Source: Scatolibacter rhodanostii
GTDB taxonomy: Bacteria > Bacillota > Clostridia > Oscillospirales > Acutalibacteraceae
DNA length: 64,000 bases
Assembly (NCBI RefSeq): GCF_900197595.1
Contig: NZ_FZLO01000001.1
Location: 372,001-436,000 of the forward strand
Direction: 5' to 3'
Positions 33,556-41,793 of this stretch are shown piece after piece. The position numbers and the translations under genes are program-made. Position 1 is the first letter of the stretch; every line of letters begins with the position of its first letter. Below the pieces are notes generated by a model that searched no databases, was not told the DNA's origin, and saw nothing but the letters and a program-made list of their open reading frames with translations.

Positions 33556-33584
33556 TTGTTTTTTGTACTATATTATGATACAAT
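33556..33584 (+). promoter_or_regulatory. promoter of the tandem phosphatase genes
   Basis: TTGTTT (33556-33561), 17 bases, TACAAT (33579-33584) with an extended TGA. The rest of the gap 33363-33719 is AT-rich with the divergent control region described above. Confidence 0.65.
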
Positions 33585-33719
33585 AAAGGCAAACAAGTTT
33601 ATATACAAAATAAAGATTTACTTTTTATTCCTTGCAGTCACTATCTCAATAATTTAATGAAACAAGTATCTAAATGCGCTTTCTTATGAAATAGTTAATT
33701 TTGGCGAGGAAGTGATTTT

Positions 33720-34397
33720 TTGAGCCAGCGAAGAATTATACTGGGCGATACAGACAATACGAGAGATTTGGGTGGATATCCAATCGGCAAGTTCGGTATG
33801 ACAAAATATAGTGTGTTTTGGCGAAGCGGAGTTCCGAAAAATCTGTCAAAAGACAATATAGAAATGCTCAAACGGATGAGAATAATAACGGTCATTGATT
33901 TAAGAGCGGCGGATGAGTTAAAACGTATGCCTAGCTGTTTTGTCAATAGAAAAGACTTTAGTTATTATCATTTACCTATTTATGCCAATCGCACCAGGGG
34001 AAAGCCGCTAGAGTATTTTTCTATGCTCTCAAGTCCTGGTATGGCGAAGATTTTTAAAATACAGGCTGCGCTGCTCTCTGGATGCTTGTTTCACTGTAGA
34101 GCAGGAAAAGATAGAACAGGCGTGATAGCAGCACTTCTTCTTTTATTGGCAGGGGTAGAAGATTCGGATATCATAGCTGATTATGTAATGACCTATCCGT
34201 ATTTGGCAAAGCGGTTAGAAATCATTCAAGAGCAGAATCCGGATTTTCCAGCCTATGTAATTCATTCAGAGCCAGAATATATGCAAGGCTTTCTTTCACT
34301 TTTTCATAGAAAATATGGAACAGCAGAAAGGTATCTATCGCTGATTGGGCTAACAAGCAGAGAGATTAAAAAATTGAAAACAAAACTGGTGGATTAA
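33720..34397 (+). CDS. tyrosine-protein phosphatase-like protein (copy 1)
   Basis: A 225-residue protein of the dual-specificity/tyrosine phosphatase fold (Y_phosphatase3 type). The N-terminal NTRDLGGYP and FWRSGVPKNLS motifs and the P-loop HCRAGKDRTGV (Cys-x5-Arg) are seen; the general acid region YYHLPIYANR precedes it. Such proteins hydrolyse phosphotyrosine or phosphoinositides; MptpB of mycobacteria is the best known relative. TTG start with GAGGA 9 bases before. Immediately followed by a paralogue, evidently from tandem duplication. Confidence 0.87.
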   Translation: MSQRRIILGDTDNTRDLGGYPIGKFGMTKYSVFWRSGVPKNLSKDNIEMLKRMRIITVIDLRAADELKRMPSCFVNRKDFSYYHLPIYANRTRGKPLEYFSMLSSPGMAKIFKIQAALLSGCLFHCRAGKDRTGVIAALLLLLAGVEDSDIIADYVMTYPYLAKRLEIIQEQNPDFPAYVIHSEPEYMQGFLSLFHRKYGTAERYLSLIGLTSREIKKLKTKLVD

Positions 34398-34456
34398 TCT
34401 TCATAGCATAACTTCAAAGTTTGAAAGACGACTAATTTTTATGGAGGAGTGATATT

Positions 34457-35149
34457 TTGAGTAAACGAAGAATTATACTGGATAACACAGAAAACACGAG
34501 AGATTTAGGCGGATATCCCACTGACGAAGCTAAGATAACAAAGTATGGTGTGTTTCTCCGTAGTGCAGTTCCAGTGAATTTAAGCAAAGCAGACAGCAAA
34601 ATGTTAAAGCAAATGGGAATTAACACGATTATTGACTTCCGAGTAGAAGATGAAATTGAACGTGTGCCGTCTTACTTTGCCGATAAAGCTGATTTTATAT
34701 ATTACAGTTTACCTATTCGAGGAAGTCATTATATGCGCAATGGGCCAGAAGCCATTTCAGCTGCTTATATGAAAATGTTGCAGAGTGAGGCCATGCCAAA
34801 AATTTTCAAAATTCAGGCAGAAATGTCGGGTGGCTGTTTATTTCATTGCACAGCTGGAAAAGATAGAACGGGGACAGTAGCCGCTATTCTGCTGTTATTG
34901 GCCGGTGTATCTGACTTAGATATTGTTGCAGACTACGTTATGTCCTACCCATATCTAGCAAGATTTTTAACTATTTTTCAAAAGGAAGATCCTAATTTCC
35001 CGGCCTATGTGTTGCGTTCCGATCCAGAATATATGCAGGGTTTTCTTGCGCTTTTTCATGAAGAATACGGAACAGCCGAAAACTATTTAGCCTCGATTGG
35101 GGTGACAAACCAAGAGATTGAAAAACTCAGAGCAAAACTGGTTGACTAA
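34457..35149 (+). CDS. tyrosine-protein phosphatase-like protein (copy 2)
   Basis: Paralogue of the preceding gene over its whole length (230 residues): NTRDLGGYP, FLRSAVPVNLSK, P-loop HCTAGKDRTGT, ADYVMSYPYLARFL and the DPEYMQGFLALFHEEYGTAENYL tail are shared. TTG start with GGAGGAG 7 bases upstream. The P-loop Cys and Arg are intact in both copies, so both may be active; the main differences lie in the loop before the P-loop, longer here (SHYMRNGPEAISAAYMKML), where substrate contact is expected. Ends before a bidirectional terminator. Confidence 0.87.
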   Translation: MSKRRIILDNTENTRDLGGYPTDEAKITKYGVFLRSAVPVNLSKADSKMLKQMGINTIIDFRVEDEIERVPSYFADKADFIYYSLPIRGSHYMRNGPEAISAAYMKMLQSEAMPKIFKIQAEMSGGCLFHCTAGKDRTGTVAAILLLLAGVSDLDIVADYVMSYPYLARFLTIFQKEDPNFPAYVLRSDPEYMQGFLALFHEEYGTAENYLASIGVTNQEIEKLRAKLVD

Positions 35150-35244
35150 CTTTTTTATTATATTATATTATAGTATAACAACCTATTTATGGTATTCCAG
35201 TATTAAATCAAAAAGTGTAATATTTTAAATATAGAAAAATAGAG

Positions 35245-35301
35245 ACACAAAACAGTATCCACCAACGCGAGAATATCGCACAGGTGGATACTGTTTTGTG
35301 T
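35245..35301. terminator. bidirectional terminator between the phosphatase genes and araA
   Basis: A perfect 19-bp inverted repeat (35245-35263 with 35283-35301; ACACAAAACAGTATCCACC on the left) with an internal GCGA/TCGC mini-stem in its loop. T-rich tails follow on both strands. Confidence 0.9.
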
Positions 35302-35312
35302 ATTTTTAGAGC

Positions 35313-36791
35313 TTATTTTAATTTCCAGATTAAATCGGCTAATAAAAGATCTTGCTCAAATCGTTCAGGCGTTGTATCTTTATTAATATGGACAAATTCA
35401 ATATCCATAATTCTTGCCCAATCACGCATTTCTTCTGCGTTTAAGTCATAGCTGAGAACAGTGTGGTGTGCGCCGCCGGCCAAAATCCAAGCTTCTGCAC
35501 CTGTTTTAAGGTCTGGCATAGGTTTCCACATAATACGTGCAACAGGTAGATTAGGCATTTCTAGGGTTGGTACAACACAGTGGATATCTTGCACAATCAA
35601 GCGTAGTCTGCCGCCCATATCGACGAGGCTGGCAACAATACCGTCACCCTCATGGCCTTCAAAAACGAGACGGGCAGGGTCTTTACGGTTGCCGATACCA
35701 AGTGGGTGTACTTCGATTTTAGGTTTATCAGCGGCAAGAGAAGGGCAGACTTCCAGCATATGGGCACCTAGGCTCAATTCATTGCCTGAAGTTAAGTCAT
35801 AAGTGTAATCCTCCATGAAGGCCGTGCCGCCAGTTTTGCCTTCTGCCATTGCTTTCATCACGTGGGTCAATGCGCTGACTTTCCAATCGCCCTCGCCGCC
35901 GTAGCCATAACCTTTTTCCATAAGTCTTTGGCTGGCAAGACCAGGGAGCTGCTCCATACCATATAAATCTTCAAAAGTATTGGTATAAGCGGAAGCTCCT
36001 TTCTCTTTTAGGAAACGCTCCATAGCAATTTCAACTTTAGCTTGATAACGCACAGATTCAAGGTTATTCGTGACCATAACATATTTTTCGTTATACTCTT
36101 TCAGTAACGCATCAATTTCTTCTTCTGTGACAGCTTCAATGTATTCTACAAGGTTGCCAACCGGCCAAGTATTCACTTGCCAGCCTAGCTTTTTCTGCAC
36201 TTCTACTTTGTCGCCCTCAGTGACGGCCACTTCACGCATGTTATCGCCAAAACGAACCACCTTGAGAGATTTGCTGACAGCAGCACCAACAGCAGAACGC
36301 ATCCAGTTGCCCACTTTTTCTTGAACTTCTTTGTCTTCCCAATAACCGACAACAATTTTGCGAGCCATGCGCAGTCTAGCAGCGATGAAGCCGTGCTCTC
36401 TGTCACCATGAGCACTTTGGTGAAGGTTCATGTAGTCCATATCAATTCCCTCGTTCGGGATTTGACGATTGAATTGTGTGTGCAGATGTAGATATGGTTT
36501 TTGCAGAGCATTGAAACCATTAATCCACATTTTGCTAGGGCTAAACGTATGCATAAAGGTAATGATACCAGCACATTCGTCCGCATAATTCACTTCTTTG
36601 ACAACCTGTGAAATTTCATCAGGTGTTTTCATGACTCCTTTAAAAACAACTTCGCAGGGGAGGCTTTCAGAGTTGTTCAGTTCCTCCACAATTCTGCGGC
36701 TGTTTTTTTCTACTTGTTCCAATGTTTCAGGGCCATACAAAAACTGGCTTCCTGTTAAAAACCAAAATTTGTAGTTTTTCATATTTTCCAT
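35313..36791 (-). CDS. araA: L-arabinose isomerase
   Basis: Converts L-arabinose to L-ribulose, Mn-dependent. The 492 residues show FWFLTGSQFLYGPETLEQV at the N-terminus, FMHTFSPSKMWI, the catalytic EDLYGMEQ and FMEDYTYDL Glu residues, GYGYGGEGDWK, GAHMLEVCPS and LAGGAHHTVLS with metal-binding His. I take ATG 36791 (MENMKNYKF), with AAAGGAAG upstream; the frame is open to 36842 but that part has no family support. No araB or araD lies beside it, so ribulokinase and the epimerase must be elsewhere or the pathway is partial. Confidence 0.97.
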   Translation of the reverse strand: MENMKNYKFWFLTGSQFLYGPETLEQVEKNSRRIVEELNNSESLPCEVVFKGVMKTPDEISQVVKEVNYADECAGIITFMHTFSPSKMWINGFNALQKPYLHLHTQFNRQIPNEGIDMDYMNLHQSAHGDREHGFIAARLRMARKIVVGYWEDKEVQEKVGNWMRSAVGAAVSKSLKVVRFGDNMREVAVTEGDKVEVQKKLGWQVNTWPVGNLVEYIEAVTEEEIDALLKEYNEKYVMVTNNLESVRYQAKVEIAMERFLKEKGASAYTNTFEDLYGMEQLPGLASQRLMEKGYGYGGEGDWKVSALTHVMKAMAEGKTGGTAFMEDYTYDLTSGNELSLGAHMLEVCPSLAADKPKIEVHPLGIGNRKDPARLVFEGHEGDGIVASLVDMGGRLRLIVQDIHCVVPTLEMPNLPVARIMWKPMPDLKTGAEAWILAGGAHHTVLSYDLNAEEMRDWARIMDIEFVHINKDTTPERFEQDLLLADLIWKLK

Positions 36792-36811
36792 GATTCTATC
36801 TTCCTTTCTAA

Positions 36812-36839
36812 AGTTGTACATACCTTTAATACTATTATA
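36812..36839 (-). promoter_or_regulatory. araA promoter with AraR-like box
   Basis: On the - strand a -10 TATAAT (36839-36834) with no good -35. TTGTACATAC (36814-36823, + strand) just downstream matches most of the AraR consensus core TTGTACGTAC. Confidence 0.45.
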
Positions 36840-37004
36840 CATATATTTGGATAAAAAACGAGAGGTAAAATTAGAAAACTAATCGTTTGATGTAGAAATA
36901 ATTAAGAGAGATTACTGTGCAAAATGACAATACCATATTTAAAAAAGCGGAGAAAATTAAATACAATAGCAAAATAAAGTTCATGATATGTTTGTTTTTA
37001 TGTA

Positions 37005-37067
37005 TTGCAAAAACAGCCTCGGGGGATTATAATATAAATAAGATTATCTTCAAATTGAAGTTAGTCT
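37005..37067 (+). promoter_or_regulatory. promoter and 5' hairpin of the DUF1858 gene
   Basis: TTGCAA (37005-37010), 17 bases, TATAAT (37028-37033). An imperfect palindrome (37041-37067; CTTCAA-A-TTGAAG core, 11 of 13 positions symmetrical) lies at the transcript start. The rest of the gap 36792-37097 is AT-rich and shows nothing else. Confidence 0.6.
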
Positions 37068-37097
37068 ATAATTAAAATAAAAATAAAGGAGTTTGAC

Positions 37098-37301
37098 ATG
37101 GCTGTTATTACAAAAGATACCATTATTGGCGATATTTTGGACATGGACGGCACAACAGCGCCTTTCTTTTTACAGATGGGTATGCATTGTCTGGGTTGTC
37201 CCGCATCTCGCGGCGAAACAGTTGAGCAGGCATGCATGGTTCATGGTGTAGAGTGGGAAGAGCTCGTTGACGCTTTAAATGAACACATGACAGATAAATA
37301 A
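37098..37301 (+). CDS. DUF1858 domain protein (hybrid-cluster-associated redox disulfide domain)
   Basis: A 67-residue protein consisting only of the DUF1858 domain: MAVITKDTIIGDILDMD, FFLQMGMHCLGCPASRGETVEQACMVHG. The CxxC of HCLGCP is the expected redox pair; the domain is found near or fused to hybrid cluster proteins and other redox enzymes in anaerobes. Function as a stand-alone protein is not established. AAAGGAG precedes the ATG by 8 bases. It has its own promoter and terminator. Confidence 0.9.
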   Translation: MAVITKDTIIGDILDMDGTTAPFFLQMGMHCLGCPASRGETVEQACMVHGVEWEELVDALNEHMTDK

Positions 37302-37308
37302 AAGTCGC

Positions 37309-37346
37309 CTAATGCCGCTCGACTTTTGCCGGGCGGCATTTTGTTT
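37309..37346 (+). terminator. terminator of the DUF1858 gene
   Basis: AATGCCGC/GCGGCATT (8 bp) enclosing a GACTTTTG-containing loop, followed by TTTTGTTT. Confidence 0.8.
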
Positions 37347-37360
37347 GCCATGAATACGAT

Positions 37361-38047
37361 ATGAGTGATTTAATTAAATTAAAACCTAGATTGCAAACTT
37401 GCGCCGATTTCGTACGAACAGGCAAAAAAGTGGCAGATGTGGGAACAGACCATGCCTATCTTCCTGTTTATTTGCTGCAAACGAATCGCGTGTCTTTTGC
37501 GGTAGCAAGTGATATTAATAAAGGTCCGCTTGATTCTGCCAAAGCAAATGCTGCACGTTTTTCAGTCTTAGATAAGCTTTCTTTGCGGCTTTCTAACGGT
37601 CTTGCTGAAATTAACAAAGAAGAAGTAGACGATATTGTTATAGCCGGTATGGGCGGCGAGCTCATTCTTCGCATTATCTTAGAAACACCGTGGCTTTTTT
37701 CTACAGACAAGGCGTTGGTTTTGCAGCCAATGACCAAAGCCAATGTCTTGAGAAAAGGACTTGCGGAAAATGGATTTAAAATCTTGAAAGAGCAGGCCGT
37801 TTTAGAAGATAAGAAAATTTATAGTGTGATGTCTGTACAATTTTGCGGACAAAAGCGTGTAATCTGCGTTTTAGAAGAATATATGGGACAAATACTGCCA
37901 TCCGAACTTTATAGCAATTTATACGCTCAAAAGGTGGTTTCTTCCTTAAAAAAGAAGCTCCTTGGTTTTACAGTAGATGACCAAAATGTAGAGAAGGAAG
38001 CACTTGAGGCGGCAATTACGGAGATTGAAGAGCAATATTTAAAATAG
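37361..38047 (+). CDS. trmK: tRNA (adenine(22)-N1)-methyltransferase TrmK
   Basis: SAM-dependent methylation of A22 in tRNA D-loops. The 228 residues match the TrmK family: LKPRLQTCADFV, VADVGTDHAYLPVYLLQ (SAM motif I), ASDINKGPLDSAKANA, DDIVIAGMGGELILRIL and LVLQPMTKANVLRKGL. ATG 37361 follows the terminator closely with a weak Shine-Dalgarno; TrmK proteins normally begin near here. trmK is followed by the Nif3-like gene, a pairing conserved in Firmicutes. Confidence 0.94.
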   Translation: MSDLIKLKPRLQTCADFVRTGKKVADVGTDHAYLPVYLLQTNRVSFAVASDINKGPLDSAKANAARFSVLDKLSLRLSNGLAEINKEEVDDIVIAGMGGELILRIILETPWLFSTDKALVLQPMTKANVLRKGLAENGFKILKEQAVLEDKKIYSVMSVQFCGQKRVICVLEEYMGQILPSELYSNLYAQKVVSSLKKKLLGFTVDDQNVEKEALEAAITEIEEQYLK

Positions 38048-38068
38048 TAATGATTTGAGGTGACTGAA

Positions 38069-38836
38069 ATGGCAACTGTGATGGACATCTACCATGCAAT
38101 CGATAAGGTAGCACCTTTTTCGTCAGCGTTGTCTTTTGATAATGTAGGAATCTTGGTGGGCGACAGCCAAGCGGAAGTGAAGTCTGCCATGATTGTATTG
38201 GACATTACCCCTGAAATCGTAAAAGAAGCTGCTGGAAAGAACGTAGATTTAATCATCAGCCATCATCCTGTAATTTTCAGTCCGCTCAAATCTGTGACAG
38301 AGAAAGATATTGCCTATCATCTCATTGCGCATAGGATAGCGGCAATAGGCTGCCATACCAATTTAGATTTATCACCGGTCTGCGGTGTGAATGTTGCTCT
38401 TGGAAAAGCACTAAAATTAGAGGATATTCAACTCCAAAATGAAATTGGTGAAGGGCATATCCTTTTTACAGGGGAATTACCAATGGCTCTTTCACCAAAG
38501 GAGTTTGCAACATTAGTGAAAGAGTCGTTACAATCAAAAAGAGTACATTTCTGTGAGGGAAAAAATCGAGTTAAAAAGATTGCCTTTTGTTCAGGTGCTG
38601 GGGCAGATGAAATGCTTTTGGCACAAAAGTGCGGAGCGGATGCCTTTTTAACAGGAGAAATGAAGCACCATGAGGAACTAGAAGCTGCTCGCCTAGGATT
38701 AACCATTGTGACGGCGGGTCATTTTGAAACAGAAGTTGTTTTTGCAAAAGAACTTCTGGCTTATTTAGAAGATGAAGTCAAAGATGTTCGTTTTAGCACA
38801 TCAGTATGTGAGAAAGCGGCGTTCGAAGTATTGTGA
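38069..38836 (+). CDS. Nif3-like dinuclear metal centre protein
   Basis: A 255-residue member of the Nif3/YqfO/GTP cyclohydrolase I type 2 family. Metal ligands are visible as ISHHPVIF, GCHTNLDLS and HFETE. VGDSQAEVKSAMIVLDITPEIV and GAGADEMLLAQKCGADAFLTGEMKHH are hallmark segments. These hexameric toroids bind two metals; the biochemical role is unsettled. GAGGTG is 6 bases before the ATG at 38069; an in-frame GTG at 38060 overlaps that site. Coupled to trmK (22 bases). Confidence 0.92.
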   Translation: MATVMDIYHAIDKVAPFSSALSFDNVGILVGDSQAEVKSAMIVLDITPEIVKEAAGKNVDLIISHHPVIFSPLKSVTEKDIAYHLIAHRIAAIGCHTNLDLSPVCGVNVALGKALKLEDIQLQNEIGEGHILFTGELPMALSPKEFATLVKESLQSKRVHFCEGKNRVKKIAFCSGAGADEMLLAQKCGADAFLTGEMKHHEELEAARLGLTIVTAGHFETEVVFAKELLAYLEDEVKDVRFSTSVCEKAAFEVL

Positions 38837-38843
38837 GGGAAAT

Positions 38844-40580
38844 ATGGCATTAGACGGTGCATTTCTGCGTCATATCAAAACAGAGTTGGAAGAAAAATTA
38901 ATTGGTGCTCGTGCCGATAAAATTTATCAACCCAATCGTGAAGAAATAATCATTGCATTTAGAACGAGACAAGAGGCACTCAAAGTGCTTTTTTCTGCCC
39001 GTGCCAACAGTGCAAGAGTCGGCATTATCAATCAGACACCTGAAAATCCAAAGCAGCCGCCCATGCTGTGTATGTTGTTGCGCAAAAAACTACAAGGGGC
39101 TAGGCTCGTTGAGATTCGCCAGCCAGACCTAGAGAGAGTTTTGCATTTTGATTTTGATACTGTCAATGAGTTGGGCGATAGAGTTACCATTACTTTAACA
39201 ATGGAAATTATGGGGAAATACAGCAATATTATCGTAGTGAATCATGAAGGTTTGATTATTGATTCTCTAAAACGAGTGGATGCTGAAATGTCCTCGCAAC
39301 GTTTGGTTTTGCCGGGACTTCGCTATCAATTGCCGCCGCCACAAGAAAAATTAAACATATTAACGACAGACGGGAATGCTTTGCTGCAAAAGCTCGCAGA
39401 AATACCTGCGGATATGGAGCTTTCTAAAGCACTGCTCAAAACTTTGCAAGGTATTTCTCCTGTTGTTTGCCGTGAGATTCAGCATCAGGTGGGCAGAGGA
39501 GAATTTCTAAATATAAAAGAACTGGATGAAGAACAACTGTTTCGATTGAAATTCTATTATGAGAAGCTTCGAGAAGCGGTTACCAATCATTCAGGAACAC
39601 CCTTTATCGTCGTAGAACGTTCTAAAAGACCCATTGATTTCTCTTTTCTTGAGATACATCAATACGGTACTTCGGCTGTTGTCATTCAAAAAGAGACATT
39701 TTCAGAACTTTTAAATGCTTTCTTTGAAGAACGAGATAGCGGAGACCGTATGAGAGTGAAACAGCAAGATTTGCTGAAATTACTGACAAATTTATCAGAG
39801 CGTCTTTCTCGAAAGATAGAGCACCAGCAGGCCGAATTGGCAGAATGTGCATATAAAGATGACCTGAGAATTGCCGGTGATTTATTAAGCAGCAATTCAT
39901 ATGCGATTGCGCCAGGCGCAACGGTTGTCAAATTACAGAATTTTTATGATGAGAATTTAGCGGATATTGAGGTCAAGCTTAATCCGGCATTAAGCGCTTC
40001 TCAGAACGCACAAAAATATTATAAAGATTATCGAAAGGCGAAAACAGCAGAAAATATTCTGCAAACTCAAATTATAGCTGCGAAGGAAGAACTGCTATAC
40101 ATTGATTCTGTATTTGAGTCGCTGGCTTTGGCAAAATCAGAGCAAGACTTAGGAGAAATACGTGCCGAATTGACTGGAGAGGGGTATATTAAAAAATCCC
40201 GAAACAAAAAAGAAAAAGAAGCGGGTGTTAGTGCTCCTTTAAAATTCACCTTAGAAAGCGGACTTGAAGTTTTAGTAGGCAGGAATAACCGCCAAAATGA
40301 TAAACTAACTATGAAAACGGCTAGAAAACAAGATATTTGGTTTCATGTAAAGGGCTTTCCGGGTTCACACACGGTTTTATTGACGGAAGGGAAAAACCCT
40401 AGCGAGGATGAAATCAAACAAGCGGCGGCATTAGCAGCAAAATATAGTCGAGCAAAAGATTTAGTGCAGGTTGCGGTTGACTATACAGAGATTCGCCATG
40501 TTACAAAACCACAAGGAGCAAAGCCAGGTATGGTCAATTATGTTAATTATAAAACTATTTTTGTGAAGCCGACAGAATAA
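38844..40580 (+). CDS. rqcH: RqcH / NFACT-family ribosome quality control protein
   Basis: Bacterial Rqc2 homologue, which binds obstructed 50S subunits and directs C-terminal alanine tailing of stalled peptides; also annotated as fibronectin-binding protein. The 578 residues have an NFACT-N domain (MALDGAFLRHIKTELEEKLIGARADKIYQP, with PDLERVL), helix-hairpin-helix and coiled-coil middle, and NFACT-R near the end (TARKQDIWFHVKGFPGSHTVLL, VDYTEIRHVTKPQGAKPGMVNY). I take ATG 38844 after GAGGGAAAT; an ATG at 38772 lies inside the Nif3-like gene. The tRNA-Ala gene that follows is a notable coincidence, since RqcH works with tRNA-Ala. Confidence 0.94.
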   Translation: MALDGAFLRHIKTELEEKLIGARADKIYQPNREEIIIAFRTRQEALKVLFSARANSARVGIINQTPENPKQPPMLCMLLRKKLQGARLVEIRQPDLERVLHFDFDTVNELGDRVTITLTMEIMGKYSNIIVVNHEGLIIDSLKRVDAEMSSQRLVLPGLRYQLPPPQEKLNILTTDGNALLQKLAEIPADMELSKALLKTLQGISPVVCREIQHQVGRGEFLNIKELDEEQLFRLKFYYEKLREAVTNHSGTPFIVVERSKRPIDFSFLEIHQYGTSAVVIQKETFSELLNAFFEERDSGDRMRVKQQDLLKLLTNLSERLSRKIEHQQAELAECAYKDDLRIAGDLLSSNSYAIAPGATVVKLQNFYDENLADIEVKLNPALSASQNAQKYYKDYRKAKTAENILQTQIIAAKEELLYIDSVFESLALAKSEQDLGEIRAELTGEGYIKKSRNKKEKEAGVSAPLKFTLESGLEVLVGRNNRQNDKLTMKTARKQDIWFHVKGFPGSHTVLLTEGKNPSEDEIKQAAALAAKYSRAKDLVQVAVDYTEIRHVTKPQGAKPGMVNYVNYKTIFVKPTE

Positions 40581-40595
40581 AATATAATTTTTATA

Positions 40596-40624
40596 TTGCA
40601 TTTTGAAAAAGACTATGCTATAAT
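40596..40624 (+). promoter_or_regulatory. tRNA-Ala promoter
   Basis: TTGCAT (40596-40601), 17 bases, TATAAT (40619-40624) with extended TGC. Confidence 0.8.
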
Positions 40625-40662
40625 ACTCAAGCAGTCGATTTTTAGCTGTTTTAGTATTATGT

Positions 40663-40738
40663 GGGGGATTAGCTCAGCTGGGAGAGCGCTACACTGGCAG
40701 TGTAGAGGTCAGCGGTTCGATCCCGCTATTCTCCACCA
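40663..40738 (+). tRNA. tRNA-Ala (anticodon GGC)
   Basis: Folds into a complete 76-base cloverleaf: acceptor GGGGGAT/ATTCTCC including the G3-U70 pair that marks alanine tRNAs, D stem GCTC/GAGC, anticodon stem CTACA/TGTAG with loop CTGGCAG (anticodon GGC at 40696-40698), T arm AGCGG-TTCGATC-CCGCT, discriminator A and encoded CCA. Reads GCC and GCU codons. Confidence 0.98.
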
Positions 40739-40743
40739 AAACG

Positions 40744-40787
40744 AAATAAGAGTCGCTTAAACGCTAGGTTTAAGCGACTCTTATTTT
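40744..40787 (+). terminator. tRNA-Ala terminator
   Basis: An 18-bp perfect stem (AATAAGAGTCGCTTAAAC with its complement), loop GCTAG, T-rich tail. Confidence 0.9.
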
Positions 40788-40878
40788 ATCTATCTACGAT
40801 TCTTACACGATTCTTCAAATATACCAATTATATTTTTACAGGCTAATATATTTATTTATAGGAATAGCGGCAAGCATC

Positions 40879-40908
40879 TTGTATCTGCTATTTCGGTAAT
40901 GGTATACT
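40879..40908 (+). promoter_or_regulatory. promoter of the aminoglycoside phosphotransferase unit
   Basis: TTGTAT (40879-40884), 18 bases, TATACT (40903-40908) with extended TGG. Confidence 0.6.
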
Positions 40909-40930
40909 AAATCTATTGAGGAGATAAAAT

Positions 40931-40972
40931 ATGAATTTATGGCTTTATGTTAGCCTAAACAAATGGATTTAA
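40931..40972 (+). CDS. 13-residue leader ORF upstream of the phosphotransferase gene
   Basis: MNLWLYVSLNKWI, with GAGGAGAT as a near-ideal ribosome binding site 6 bases upstream, ending 35 bases before the next start codon. No terminator hairpin follows it, so any control would act on translation or RNA stability. Its reality rests on the Shine-Dalgarno and the position about 16 bases after the expected transcript start. Confidence 0.5.
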   Translation: MNLWLYVSLNKWI

Positions 40973-41007
40973 TAAATCTTTCATAATTCAAGATAAGAGG
41001 TGGTTTC

Positions 41008-41793
41008 TTGTATTTTCCCAGTGAATTAGAAAAAATAATCGGTAGGCTTCCTTTTACTATCAATACGACAGGATTGTCTGGTTCTAAGGTACTTTGCTTT
41101 GAAGATATGGTGCTTAAAATTGAAACAGAGAGCGAAGAATCAAATCAAGAGCAGGATATGATGATGTGGCTGGCTGATAAACTGCCGGTGCCTCGGGTAC
41201 TCTACTCTAAAACAGAAAATGGCATAAGCTATTTATTGATGAGTATGATAGATGGAAAGATGTCTTGTGACGAAGATTTTATGAAAAAGCCTCGGGCTTT
41301 AATAGAATCTCTTGCAAAGGGTCTAAAAATGCTATGGAGTGTAAGTATAGTGGATTGTCCGTATGACAATCCGCTTGATAGTAAGCTGAAATTTGCTGAA
41401 TATCGTGTGCTAAATAATCTGTGTAATACAGAAGATGCTGAACCGGAAACGTATGGTTCAAATGGATTTCGTTCTCCGAAGGATTTGTTAAGTTGGCTAA
41501 AAAGAAACAGACCTGTTGAAAATGTTACCTTTACACATGGTGACTATTGTTTACCAAACATTTTTCTTCAGGGCGGTGAAATAAGTGGGTTTATTGATTT
41601 AGGCGGGAGTGGTATCGCTGATCAATATCAGGATATTGCCTTGTGTTATAGAAGCCTTAAACATAATTTCAGCGGAAAATACGGTGGCAAACAATATCCT
41701 GATGCTGACCCTGATAGACTGTTTGATGAATTAGGAATCATGCCCGATTGGGAAAAGATAAAATATTACATTCTTCTAGATGAATTATTTTAA
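41008..41793 (+). CDS. aminoglycoside O-phosphotransferase, APH(3')-like
   Basis: A 261-residue kinase-fold protein closely resembling APH(3') enzymes, which inactivate kanamycin and neomycin by 3'-phosphorylation. Seen: MVLKIETES with the ATP-binding Lys, QEQDMMMWLADKLPVPRVL (helix C Glu and the family's LPVP motif), TFTHGDYCLPNIFL (catalytic HxDxxxxN), SGFIDLGGSGIADQYQDIAL (DxG-type metal site), and an ending PDWEKIKYYILLDELF that is the same as I recall for APH(3')-IIIa. TTG start after AAGAGGTGG. Whether it confers resistance is inference; chromosomal relatives may be silent or act on other substrates. Confidence 0.88.
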   Translation: MYFPSELEKIIGRLPFTINTTGLSGSKVLCFEDMVLKIETESEESNQEQDMMMWLADKLPVPRVLYSKTENGISYLLMSMIDGKMSCDEDFMKKPRALIESLAKGLKMLWSVSIVDCPYDNPLDSKLKFAEYRVLNNLCNTEDAEPETYGSNGFRSPKDLLSWLKRNRPVENVTFTHGDYCLPNIFLQGGEISGFIDLGGSGIADQYQDIALCYRSLKHNFSGKYGGKQYPDADPDRLFDELGIMPDWEKIKYYILLDELF

